NCBI GenBank assembly: GCA_903897985.1
Contig: CAIUDS010000429.1
Span: 1 to 6,307 of the forward strand
Direction of reading: 5' to 3'
From: an uncultured delta proteobacterium
GTDB taxonomy: Bacteria; RBG-13-61-14; DRUE01
DNA length: 6,307 nucleotides
This document shows, piece after piece, positions 1 to 5,307 of the stretch; position 1 is the first letter of the stretch; each line of letters begins with the position of its first letter. The position numbers were made by a program, and so were the translations under genes. The notes under the pieces are model-generated. The model did not search any database, was not told the DNA's origin, and worked only from the letters and a program-made list of their open reading frames with translations.

Positions 1-84
1 AACATGGTCGAAGGAGAAAAAACAGGAAGAATAGGGAATTTTTCAACACCCTGCTAGCCGGTTTTGGGACGCGCTTTTATCCCA

Positions 85-180
85 TTAAGCTTTTTCTCCT
101 GGCTCCCCGTTTGGTTTCCCCGTCTTCGGAGTAACCATCGTCAAAAAAACCATCCCAACCAAAACCAAAAACTTTTTCAT
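85..180 (-). CDS. Possible small ORF, signal-peptide-like 31-residue peptide
   Basis: An ATG at 178-180 (minus strand) opens 31 codons ending in TAA at 85-87. The peptide begins M-K-K, has a hydrophobic core at residues 4-16 (FLVLVGMVFLTMV), and continues as a polar Lys/Gly/Pro tail to residue 31. That is the shape of a secretion signal, but no clear signal peptidase site follows. A Shine-Dalgarno-like AAGGGG (complement of 186-191) sits 5 nt from the ATG, and a promoter-like pair lies upstream at 210-238. I recognise no family. It could be a small membrane or secreted peptide, the remnant of a decayed secreted protein, or chance. It points away from the glycosidase gene. The translation-signal evidence is modest and coding statistics cannot be judged on so few codons. 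Confidence 0.3.
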   Translation of the reverse strand: MKKFLVLVGMVFLTMVTPKTGKPNGEPGEKA

Positions 181-209
181 CAAAACCCCTTTTCTCGAAG
201 TGTCCTTTC

Positions 210-238
210 AATCTACGAATCTTTCCGGGATTTGTCCA
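210..238 (-). promoter_or_regulatory. Putative sigma70-like promoter for the small minus-strand ORF
   Basis: On the minus strand TGGACA (complement of 233-238, 5 of 6 to the -35 consensus) is followed after 17 nt by TAGATT (complement of 210-215, 4 of 6 to the -10 consensus). Transcription would begin near 203, leaving a leader of about 23 nt that contains the AAGGGG ribosome binding site of the ORF at 85-180. This is a consensus match only. Confidence 0.3.
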
Positions 239-310
239 GAATCCCCCTCCGCTCCATTTGCCCAATCAGCATTTTATGGTAGTTTATAGCCAGCAAAGCA
301 GGAGGAAACC

Positions 311-1867
311 ATGAGCAGAAAATCTTGGAAACCGGTTTTGTTGACGATGGTTTTGGGATTGAGCATGGCGGCCGCGGACACGGCCCTGGCCATGAACCCG
401 GATGACATTATTCAGCCGCAGTCGCCGGTCCCTTCGATCCACGGGGCACGGGTGGTGGGCGCCACCCCGGGCCGACCGTTCCTGTTCCTGATCCCGGCCA
501 CGGGCGAGAAGCCGCTCGCCTTCAGCGCGAGCAATCTTCCCAAGAATCTCATCCTCGATCCCAAGACCGGGATCATCAGCGGCTCAATTGAGAAGGAAGG
601 GACTTATTCGGTGGAGCTGACCGGGACCGGCCCGAAAGGAACGGTAAAGCGCAGCCTGACCATCATCGCCGGGCAGCACAAGCTGGCGCAGACCCCGCCC
701 ATGGGCTGGAACTCCTGGAATGTCTGGGGGTTGTCGGTAAGCGCGGACAAGGTTAAGGCCGCGGCGGACGCCATGGTTTCGAGCGGACTGGCCGCGCACG
801 GTTTCTCGTATATAAATATTGATGACGGCTGGGAAAAAGGGCGGGACCCCAACTCCGCCAATTGCCGGGGCAAGTCCATGGATAGCAACGAGTGCGGCGA
901 GGTGGGCCGAGACGCGAGCGGTAACATTATTACCAACGAAAAATTCCCGGACATGAAGGAATTGAGCGGCTATGTTCATTCCCGGGGCTTGAAACTGGGC
1001 ATCTATTCCTCTCCCGGCCCCTGGACCTGCGGACGATACACGGCCACTTATCAGCACGAGCGGCAGGACGCGGAAATGTTCGCCCGCTGGGGAATTGACT
1101 ACTTGAAATATGACTGGTGCAGTTACTCGGAGAAGAAACTGGGCTTTAGCGAGGAATATTTTCGCAAGCCCTACGAGGTTATGCGGAAGGAATTGGACGG
1201 GATTGACCGAGACATCGTTTTCAGCCTGTGCCAGTATGGGATGAAAAAGGTCTGGACTTGGGGAGCGGAGGTGGGCGGAAACCTCTGGCGCACCACCGGG
1301 GACATCACCGATCTCTGGATGAGCCTTTCCGGGATCGGGTTCAAGCAGGTGAATAATTCGCCCTATGCCGGGCCGGGGCACTGGAACGACCCGGACATGC
1401 TGATTGTGGGCAAGGTCGGCTGGGGCCCGACCCTTCACGACACCAAGCTGAGCAAAACCGAGCAGATCACTCACCTCACCATGTGGAGCATGCTCGCGGC
1501 GCCGCTCCTGATCGGATGCGACATGACCAAGCTCGACCCGTTCACGCTCGCAGTCTTGACCAACGACGAAGTGCTGGAAGTGGACCAGGACCCGCTCGGG
1601 AAGGCCGCCACGCTCGTGTCCGAGAACGGGGACGCGCTGGTCTGGTCGCGGCCGCTCGAGGACGGGACCGTGGCCGTGGCGCTGTTCAACCGCGCGGGCG
1701 CAAAAATGGAGGTGGGCGTGAAGTGGTCCGAACTGGGATTGAGCGGTTCGCAGCCCGCGCGCGACCTTTGGCTGCGCAAGGACCTGGGGAATTTCGACGG
1801 GAGCTTCACCGCGGCGGTTGATCCGCATGGCGCGGTGATGGTGAAGATCGGGCAGCCGGTCAAATAA
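311..1867 (+). CDS. Secreted GH27 alpha-galactosidase with N-terminal NEW1/He_PIG module
   Basis: This 518-residue protein is a glycoside hydrolase of family GH27, retaining enzymes that usually release terminal alpha-D-galactose (some release alpha-GalNAc or beta-L-arabinopyranose). A signal peptide covers residues 1-27, ending A25-L-A27, so the enzyme is periplasmic or secreted. Residues about 36-65 (IHGARVVGATPGRPF) match the NEW1 segment, and about 66-120 the He_PIG Ig-like module (LDPKTGIISG) found before bacterial glycosidases. The (beta/alpha)8 domain starts at TPPMGWNSWN (128-137) and includes DDGW (171-174). By comparison with human alpha-galactosidase A, the nucleophile is D268 in YLKYDWCSY and the acid/base is D331 in WRTTGDITD. 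NDPDML is at 359-364, and C240/C270 match a conserved disulfide. A C-terminal beta-sandwich follows from about 428. The ATG is chosen because GGAGG lies 5 nt upstream and the signal peptide starts there. Exact substrate is not proven. The gene converges on the glycosyltransferase gene, with 8 bp between stops. Confidence 0.95.
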   Translation: MSRKSWKPVLLTMVLGLSMAAADTALAMNPDDIIQPQSPVPSIHGARVVGATPGRPFLFLIPATGEKPLAFSASNLPKNLILDPKTGIISGSIEKEGTYSVELTGTGPKGTVKRSLTIIAGQHKLAQTPPMGWNSWNVWGLSVSADKVKAAADAMVSSGLAAHGFSYINIDDGWEKGRDPNSANCRGKSMDSNECGEVGRDASGNIITNEKFPDMKELSGYVHSRGLKLGIYSSPGPWTCGRYTATYQHERQDAEMFARWGIDYLKYDWCSYSEKKLGFSEEYFRKPYEVMRKELDGIDRDIVFSLCQYGMKKVWTWGAEVGGNLWRTTGDITDLWMSLSGIGFKQVNNSPYAGPGHWNDPDMLIVGKVGWGPTLHDTKLSKTEQITHLTMWSMLAAPLLIGCDMTKLDPFTLAVLTNDEVLEVDQDPLGKAATLVSENGDALVWSRPLEDGTVAVALFNRAGAKMEVGVKWSELGLSGSQPARDLWLRKDLGNFDGSFTAAVDPHGAVMVKIGQPVK

Positions 1868-1875
1868 GTTTCGGT

Positions 1876-3210
1876 TCAGGTTTTCCGATTGGTCGCAGTC
1901 AGGGAAGAAACTATTTTAATTATTTCCCGCTTGAGCTGATCCTCTTCCTTGCTGCTTACATAGGCCTGGTCGCGGGAGGGCTTTTGGCCCTGTTTCCAAA
2001 GCCGGTAAAGCTCCAGCAACGCGGCTTCTATTTTTTCCGGCTGGCTGCCGGGCACGATCAAGCTTCCGCCCGCGGCCCGCAAGACTTCAGCGGTTTCTCC
2101 TTCCGGGATCATGGCCAGGATCCATCCGGGAGCCCGGATGTATTCAAAGACCTTGCCTGGGATCACCATGGAATCGCGGAGGTCGGCGCCGAGGAACAGG
2201 AGCAGGACATCCGCGGAGAGCATCCAGGAGGCGATCTCGCCATGGGGTAGGAACTCTTTGAGCGTAACCTGGTCTTGAAGTCCAAAGCTTTTGACCAGCT
2301 CGATATGTTCGGGATTAAACTGTCCGATCATCCAGACCCTGAGTTCGGAGCCGATTTCGGGACGCTTTTGGAGCAGGCTCTTCAAGGCGGCCAGAAAAAA
2401 CTTGGGGGTCTGCGCCCCGTAAAAAGCGCCCAGGTAGAGGAGATTGAAGCCCGGTTGCCGGAGCGGGACCGCATCCGAGAAATCTTTTTCATGGAAACCG
2501 TTGTGAAGAGAATGGAATTTATTCTTTAACCGCGGATAAGCCTTTTCCGCATCCTTCAAACCATACGCCCAAGTCGCCGCATCCGCATTTTTGATCACGG
2601 CCGCTTCCATTTTCGCGTTCAGCCGGCGATGCCAGCCGGTGGGATATAAATAATACGGGTGCCGGGCCCAGGCGTCCCGGAAATCGGCGAGCCAGGGGAT
2701 CCGGAATATCTTTTTGAGGATCAGGCCGATGAGTTGAACGCTGTGTGGGGAGGACGAGGTGATGATGAGGGCGGGACGCTCTTTGCGGATGATGCGGAGC
2801 GCGCGGAGAACGGCAAAAGGCGCCCAGCCGATCATTTCATCCGGGATCAGAAACCAGTTCCGCGCGGCCGAATAGAGCCGGAAAGCGAATCCCGGCGCGG
2901 TAGCTCCGGTTTCCCTGGTCAGTTCCTTTTGCTTGGAGGCCGGTTTGGGAGGCCGGGCCAGTTTTTGGAATAGATAAAAAATCCTTTTGGGATCCAGCGA
3001 AGAGGTCCGCTCGATCCGGGCCAGACCGGAAACCTCGGAAAGCAGGCTCAAGTCCTCGCCCCGCGTGAAGGTGGGCTTGACCGTGATTACAATCGGCTCA
3101 TACCCGGCTTGGGAAAGGGCGCGGGTCCATCGCACCAGCCGCGGGCTGCCCCCGCCGGGCGCCGGGGGATAAACATAAGAGATGAGCATCACCTTCCGCG
3201 GGTTGGGCAT
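1876..3210 (-). CDS. GT4-type (GT-B fold) glycosyltransferase
   Basis: This cytosolic protein of about 444 residues resembles GT4-type glycosyltransferases that move sugars from nucleotide-sugar donors to lipid-linked or surface polysaccharide acceptors. Numbering from a TTG codon at 3214-3216, the N-terminal Rossmann half has VMLISYVYPPAPGGG (9-23), the glycine-rich entry loop of this group, and LADFRDAW (176-183). The linker region has HNGF (238-241). The C-terminal half begins LLYLGAFY (259-266), has a VTLKEFLPHGE-like segment (317-327), and has IPGKVFEYI (352-360), where E358 would contact the donor in relatives. No signal peptide or membrane segment is evident. I prefer the ATG at 3208-3210 to the TTG two codons earlier because the best promoter would start transcription at about 3211-3214. 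A later ATG at 3187-3189 is also possible. Donor and acceptor are unknown, and no other polysaccharide genes are adjacent. It is divergent from the lipoprotein pair. Confidence 0.88.
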   Translation of the reverse strand: MPNPRKVMLISYVYPPAPGGGSPRLVRWTRALSQAGYEPIVITVKPTFTRGEDLSLLSEVSGLARIERTSSLDPKRIFYLFQKLARPPKPASKQKELTRETGATAPGFAFRLYSAARNWFLIPDEMIGWAPFAVLRALRIIRKERPALIITSSSPHSVQLIGLILKKIFRIPWLADFRDAWARHPYYLYPTGWHRRLNAKMEAAVIKNADAATWAYGLKDAEKAYPRLKNKFHSLHNGFHEKDFSDAVPLRQPGFNLLYLGAFYGAQTPKFFLAALKSLLQKRPEIGSELRVWMIGQFNPEHIELVKSFGLQDQVTLKEFLPHGEIASWMLSADVLLLFLGADLRDSMVIPGKVFEYIRAPGWILAMIPEGETAEVLRAAGGSLIVPGSQPEKIEAALLELYRLWKQGQKPSRDQAYVSSKEEDQLKREIIKIVSSLTATNRKT

Positions 3211-3219
3211 TTCCAACGG

Positions 3220-3248
3220 AATATATCTTTAATCCCCCGGCCGGTCAA
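3220..3248 (-). promoter_or_regulatory. Sigma70-like promoter of the glycosyltransferase gene
   Basis: On the minus strand TTGACC (complement of 3243-3248, 5 of 6) is separated by exactly 17 nt from TATATT (complement of 3220-3225, 5 of 6). The predicted transcription start is about 3211-3214, only 1-4 nt before the ATG at 3210. The mRNA would then be leaderless or almost so, consistent with the lack of a good Shine-Dalgarno sequence there. Confidence 0.6.
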
Positions 3249-3263
3249 ACCGCTTGGGCGGTT
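3248..3263. repeat. Perfect inverted repeat between divergent promoters (candidate operator)
   Basis: AACCGC (3248-3253), a TTGG spacer and GCGGTT (3258-3263) form a perfect 6-4-6 dyad. It begins at the edge of the -35 box of the glycosyltransferase promoter (3243-3248) and ends 4 nt before the -35 box of the lipoprotein promoter (3268-3273). A dimeric regulator bound here could affect both genes. No regulator gene is in the window, so this is a positional inference. Confidence 0.4.
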
Positions 3264-3267
3264 GCGC

Positions 3268-3295
3268 TTGACATTTAATTTTATCTCACCATACT
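3268..3295 (+). promoter_or_regulatory. Sigma70-like promoter of the first lipoprotein gene
   Basis: A perfect TTGACA at 3268-3273 within GCTTGACA is followed after 16 nt by CATACT (3290-3295, 4 of 6 to TATAAT); ACTAAT at 3293-3298 is an alternative with a longer spacer. The -35 lies 39 nt before the GGAGG ribosome binding site. The second lipoprotein gene has the same GCTTGACA and a 38-nt distance. The -35 is strong and the choice of -10 is uncertain. Confidence 0.55.
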
Positions 3296-3307
3296 AATAG
3301 CCAATCT

Positions 3308-3322
3308 AGCTAGGAGGTAGCT
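3308..3322 (+). promoter_or_regulatory. Ribosome binding site in the loop of a small hairpin
   Basis: The GGAGG at 3313-3317 is 6 nt from the ATG at 3324 and fixes this start. It is flanked exactly by AGCTA (3308-3312) and TAGCT (3318-3322), so the RNA can fold with a 5-bp stem and GGAGG as the whole loop. Such a fold would expose, not hide, the ribosome binding site. The stem is short, so its importance is uncertain. Confidence 0.45.
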
Positions 3323-3323
3323 G

Positions 3324-3908
3324 ATGAAGAGAATCTTGATATTGGCGATGGCGCTGACTGTGGCCTTGACTTTCTCCTGCAAGAAGGGCCAGAAAGAAGC
3401 CAAGGAGGAAACTCCTAAACCGGAAACCCAGGCGACCACCCAGGCCGGCAATCCGGCCATGCCCATGCCGGAAAAAGAGGGCAAAATGCTCGAGCCGGAG
3501 AAATTTTTTAAGTTCGAGACTGAGCGGCTCGGGATCCAAAAAGTGCAGATGGAAAAAATCTATAAATTGCTGAAAGAAACCAAAACTTATGGCCCGGAGC
3601 TGGAATCTAAAATTAGAGAATTGACGCAGGAAACCTCTGACAAATTCAAAGAGGTGGGCGGCAAACATGATGTGGCCTATGAGGATCTGAAGAAGACTTT
3701 TGAAGACAACGCGGCCCGAGAGAAATTCAATGCCTACCTGGCCGATCATCCGGATATCAAGAAGCAATTGGATGATTTTCAGGGGGTGCTGAAAAAGCTA
3801 TCGGATGACATCAACGCCGAGATGACTCGGCTTCGCCCTCCGGAACCGCAGCCGCCCGCGGCCCCGCAGCCGGGGGCGCCTTCCCAGCCGAATCCGTCCA
3901 AGCCGTAA
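3324..3908 (+). CDS. Putative lipoprotein with helical domain and Pro-rich tail
   Basis: I do not recognise a named family for this 194-residue protein. Residues 1-18 form a signal sequence (M-K-R, then hydrophobic) that ends TFS before C19-K-K. This is a probable signal peptidase II site, though a lipobox normally has Leu at -3 and a small residue at -2, and here they are Thr and Phe. Residues 20-52 are a Lys/Glu/Pro/Thr-rich linker. Residues about 56-170 are highly charged and predicted helical, for example PEKFFKFETERLG at 58-70 and FQGVLKKLSDDINAEM at 152-167. They are free of Cys and Trp and could be a helical-bundle or coiled-coil domain. Residues 171-194 are a Pro/Gln/Ala tail. GGAGG 6 nt upstream supports the start. 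It probably sits in the periplasm, anchored in a membrane. Its leader and tail recur in the next gene, the likely short paralogue at 4017-4244. Function is unknown. Confidence 0.85.
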   Translation: MKRILILAMALTVALTFSCKKGQKEAKEETPKPETQATTQAGNPAMPMPEKEGKMLEPEKFFKFETERLGIQKVQMEKIYKLLKETKTYGPELESKIRELTQETSDKFKEVGGKHDVAYEDLKKTFEDNAAREKFNAYLADHPDIKKQLDDFQGVLKKLSDDINAEMTRLRPPEPQPPAAPQPGAPSQPNPSKP

Positions 3909-3956
3909 GGCCGGGCCGGTCGGAAAAGGATCGAATTGAAATAAAGCGCAACGGGC

Positions 3957-3984
3957 TTGACAAAATATTTTTTTTGAGTAAAAT
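3957..3984 (+). promoter_or_regulatory. Sigma70-like promoter of the short lipoprotein gene
   Basis: TTGACA at 3957-3962 (perfect, within GCTTGACA) and TAAAAT at 3979-3984 (5 of 6) are 16 nt apart, in very AT-rich DNA. Transcription should begin near 3991. The gene therefore has its own promoter even though it lies only 108 bp behind the first lipoprotein gene. The -10 hexamer sits in the loop of the inverted repeat at 3969-4000. Confidence 0.65.
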
Positions 3985-4000
3985 TAAAAACTCAAAAAAA
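3969..4000. repeat. Inverted repeat enclosing the -10 box
   Basis: The left arm TTTTTTTGAG (3969-3978) and right arm CTCAAAAAAA (3991-4000) are perfect 10-bp complements around a 12-nt AT-only loop that contains the -10 box TAAAAT. The right arm touches the GGAGG ribosome binding site at 4001-4005. Transcription should start near the right arm, so the mRNA would not form the full hairpin. The dyad is more likely a DNA element (operator, bent or cruciform DNA). It is not a terminator-type hairpin because its stem is mostly A-T. Confidence 0.5.
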
Positions 4001-4016
4001 GGAGGTAGAAAAAAGG

Positions 4017-4244
4017 ATGTCTAAATGGTTTAGCGGATTAATGGCTTTGGCTTTGGCCATGGTTCTGGTCACGGGCTTCTCCTGCAAGAAGCAGCCGCCC
4101 GCGGAAGAGCCTATGCCTCAGGAAGAAGTCCAGCCGCCGGCGCCGCCGCCCGCTCCACCCGAGGCCCCTGCCCCGGCACCGAGCACGACCGCTGGAACGA
4201 CGGCTCAGCCGCCGGCCCCGGAACAAGGCACAACCGCCAAGTAA
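4017..4244 (+). CDS. Short putative lipoprotein with Pro/Ala-rich mature part
   Basis: This 75-residue protein has a signal sequence (1-22, core GLMALALAMVLVTG) ending GFS before C23-K-K, the same FSCKK junction as the lipoprotein gene just upstream. The mature part is low-complexity: about 17 of the 52 residues after C23 are Pro and 10 are Ala, with Glu/Gln and a Thr-rich end (TTAGTTA). There is no folded domain, so it may be a periplasmic or wall-spanning tether or spacer, or a relic. GGAGG at 4001-4005 lies 11 nt from the ATG, a long spacing. Identical 15-nt (ttctcctgcaagaag) and 14-nt (gcagccgcccgcgg) segments shared in frame with the upstream gene suggest it is an internally deleted duplicate. 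It has a strong own promoter and two downstream terminator candidates, so it is probably an expressed unit. Function is unknown. Confidence 0.75.
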   Translation: MSKWFSGLMALALAMVLVTGFSCKKQPPAEEPMPQEEVQPPAPPPAPPEAPAPAPSTTAGTTAQPPAPEQGTTAK

Positions 4245-4271
4245 GCTGAGCTGACCAAAGTCTGTTCAGCC

Positions 4272-4299
4272 TCTCAGTGGCGCGCCAGAGACTTTTTTT
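4272..4299 (+). terminator. Probable rho-independent terminator of the short lipoprotein gene
   Basis: TCTC (4272-4275) pairs with GAGA (4288-4291) and TGG (4278-4280) with CCA (4285-4287), with a 2-nt AG bulge and a CGCG loop. One C and then seven T (4293-4299) follow. It lies 27 bp after the stop codon. A competing pairing of AAGTCT (4258-4263) with AGACTT (4289-4294) is possible. Confidence 0.55.
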
Positions 4300-4354
4300 C
4301 GGCCTCTGACGAAAGTAATTGTTTTTGTTTGTGAAAGTCGGAAAGACTAAAAAC

Positions 4355-4397
4355 GCGGTGGGTTCCGCGCAAGCGGGGCCCACCGCAGTTCTTTTTT
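4355..4397. terminator. Strong bidirectional terminator between convergent genes
   Basis: Bases 4355-4368 pair with 4373-4386 over 14 uninterrupted pairs (12 Watson-Crick and 2 G-T) closed by a GCAA (GNRA-type) tetraloop. On the plus strand AGTTC and six T (4392-4397) follow. On the minus strand the complement of A-rich 4349-4353 gives a TTTTT tract. It can therefore end transcription of the short lipoprotein gene and of the PAP2 gene, whose stop codon is at 4444. Confidence 0.88.
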
Positions 4398-4443
4398 GCG
4401 GGAACCGATGGCCGCAAGCACCGGCTGAACCGTAAAGCGAAGG

Positions 4444-5283
4444 TTATTTCAGCGGGATATATACGGAAATGCCGGCCTCATCTTTGCCGTCCTGCGGAAT
4501 GATCGGGATCAATTGCGCATTCCCCAGCGGCTTTTTTTCGGTATGGCGCCAGCGTTTTTCATAGGGCCAATCATCGTGGTTTCGAGAAACGGAATAGCCG
4601 ATGACCATGCCCAGGCCGGCGCCCATGGCCACATCGCTCAGCCAGTGCTTGTCGCTCTCGATGCGGGAGAGACCGGTAAAGGCGGCCAGGGCATAGGCCG
4701 GAATGCCCCAGGCATGGCCGTAGCGGTCGTCAATCACCGCGGCAAAGCAGAAGGAATCGCTGGTATGACCGGAGGGAAAAGAATCGTCGCCCGACAGGTC
4801 CGGCCGCGTGCGCCCGACCAGGGCCTTGGCCGCGGTGGTGACCACGCCGTTAATGATTTCCGCTTCCATCAATACCTCGCCGGTGGAGGCCAGCTTTTGA
4901 TCTTTCGCGAGCCAGCCGGCTCCCCAGAACCCCAGTGCAAGCCCGGCCTGGGTGTAGCCTTCCCCCCAGGTGTTGCCAACCACTTCCCAGCCCGCGAGGC
5001 GGTCATGCGCCAGCCAGGATTCGCGGAAATCGGTGTCCTGCGTCGCGGCGATCCCGGTCACAAAACCGGTCACGGCCAGCGCCGGGATATTGTCCGTGGA
5101 AAAAATCGCCTGAGTGTCTTCCCAAAGATGCGGCGCCAGCACATCCACAAAATATTCCTTAGGCTGCGGGTGAATTTCGTTCCGGGAATCTGTTTCTTCT
5201 TGCGCCGGCTCATCCTTTTCCTGGCAATAGGACCGGCCGGGAATAATAATGACCATTAAAAACGAAAATAGCAGTCTCTTCAT
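4444..5283 (-). CDS. PAP2-family phosphatase, exported/membrane-associated
   Basis: This 279-residue protein belongs to the PAP2 (type 2 phosphatidic acid phosphatase/haloperoxidase-like) family, which removes phosphate from lipid phosphates or small phosphoesters outside the cytoplasmic membrane. All three signature motifs are intact: K153-ALVGRT-R160-P161, P170-S-G-H173, and S206-R-IESDK-H213-WLS-D217. H213 is the expected nucleophile, assisted by D217, and H173 the acid. Residues 1-20 are a signal-type sequence, ending SYC20, which is not a good lipobox. Hydrophobic segments lie near 66-80, 112-125, 191-205 and 218-231, which fits a small membrane-bound enzyme. The C-terminus (about 235-279) is polar. 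The ATG has GGAG 4 nt upstream and starts 24 bp after the Hsp70 stop, suggesting one transcript. The substrate (undecaprenyl pyrophosphate, phosphatidic acid or other) cannot be read from the sequence. Confidence 0.92.
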   Translation of the reverse strand: MKRLLFSFLMVIIIPGRSYCQEKDEPAQEETDSRNEIHPQPKEYFVDVLAPHLWEDTQAIFSTDNIPALAVTGFVTGIAATQDTDFRESWLAHDRLAGWEVVGNTWGEGYTQAGLALGFWGAGWLAKDQKLASTGEVLMEAEIINGVVTTAAKALVGRTRPDLSGDDSFPSGHTSDSFCFAAVIDDRYGHAWGIPAYALAAFTGLSRIESDKHWLSDVAMGAGLGMVIGYSVSRNHDDWPYEKRWRHTEKKPLGNAQLIPIIPQDGKDEAGISVYIPLK

Positions 5284-5307
5284 TCCTCTCCGCCCGGATT
5301 TTCCCGG

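Larger units (their letters stand above)
1..310. other. Non-coding leader region upstream of the glycosidase
   Basis: No conserved protein is visible in this stretch. The plus strand is strongly pyrimidine-rich between about 85 and 270, with C/T runs and A-runs, unlike the balanced GC-rich coding DNA that follows. From the left edge, one frame reads about ten Lys/Glu-rich codons to a TAG at 31-33. It could be the tail of an upstream gene but is too short to support. Position 301-305 (GGAGG) is the ribosome binding site of the glycosidase, 5 nt from its ATG. I see no convincing sigma70 promoter for the glycosidase; TTGCCC at 258-263 has no good -10 partner at normal spacing. A possible small minus-strand ORF and its promoter are listed separately. 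Confidence 0.6.

Noticed and set aside
65..84. TGGGA/TCCCA inverted repeat considered as a terminator
   Set aside because: The stem is only 5 bp with a 10-nt loop, and no T-run follows on either strand.
64..282. 72-codon plus-strand frame in the leader region
   Set aside because: It starts at a TTG codon with no ribosome binding site. The product is basic and low-complexity with no hydrophobic signal or motif, as expected from pyrimidine-rich non-coding DNA.
584..1828. Long (414-codon) minus-strand open frame across the glycosidase gene
   Set aside because: It is antisense to a gene with complete GH27 motifs. The composition is typical of a shadow frame in GC-rich coding DNA (rich in Arg, His, Pro), with no recognisable domain.
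1902..1928. GGGAA/TTCCC pair near the convergent stops considered as a terminator
   Set aside because: It has only about 5 bp with a large AT-rich loop and no adjacent T-run, and it lies inside the glycosyltransferase coding region.
4038..4226. Arg-rich minus-strand frame opposite the short lipoprotein
   Set aside because: It is the complement of Pro/Ala codons, which necessarily reads as Arg/Gly-rich. No start signal supports it.
4513..5259. 248-codon plus-strand open frame opposite the PAP2 gene
   Set aside because: The PAP2 strand carries all three catalytic motifs in order. The opposite frame shows no motif and is a codon-bias shadow.
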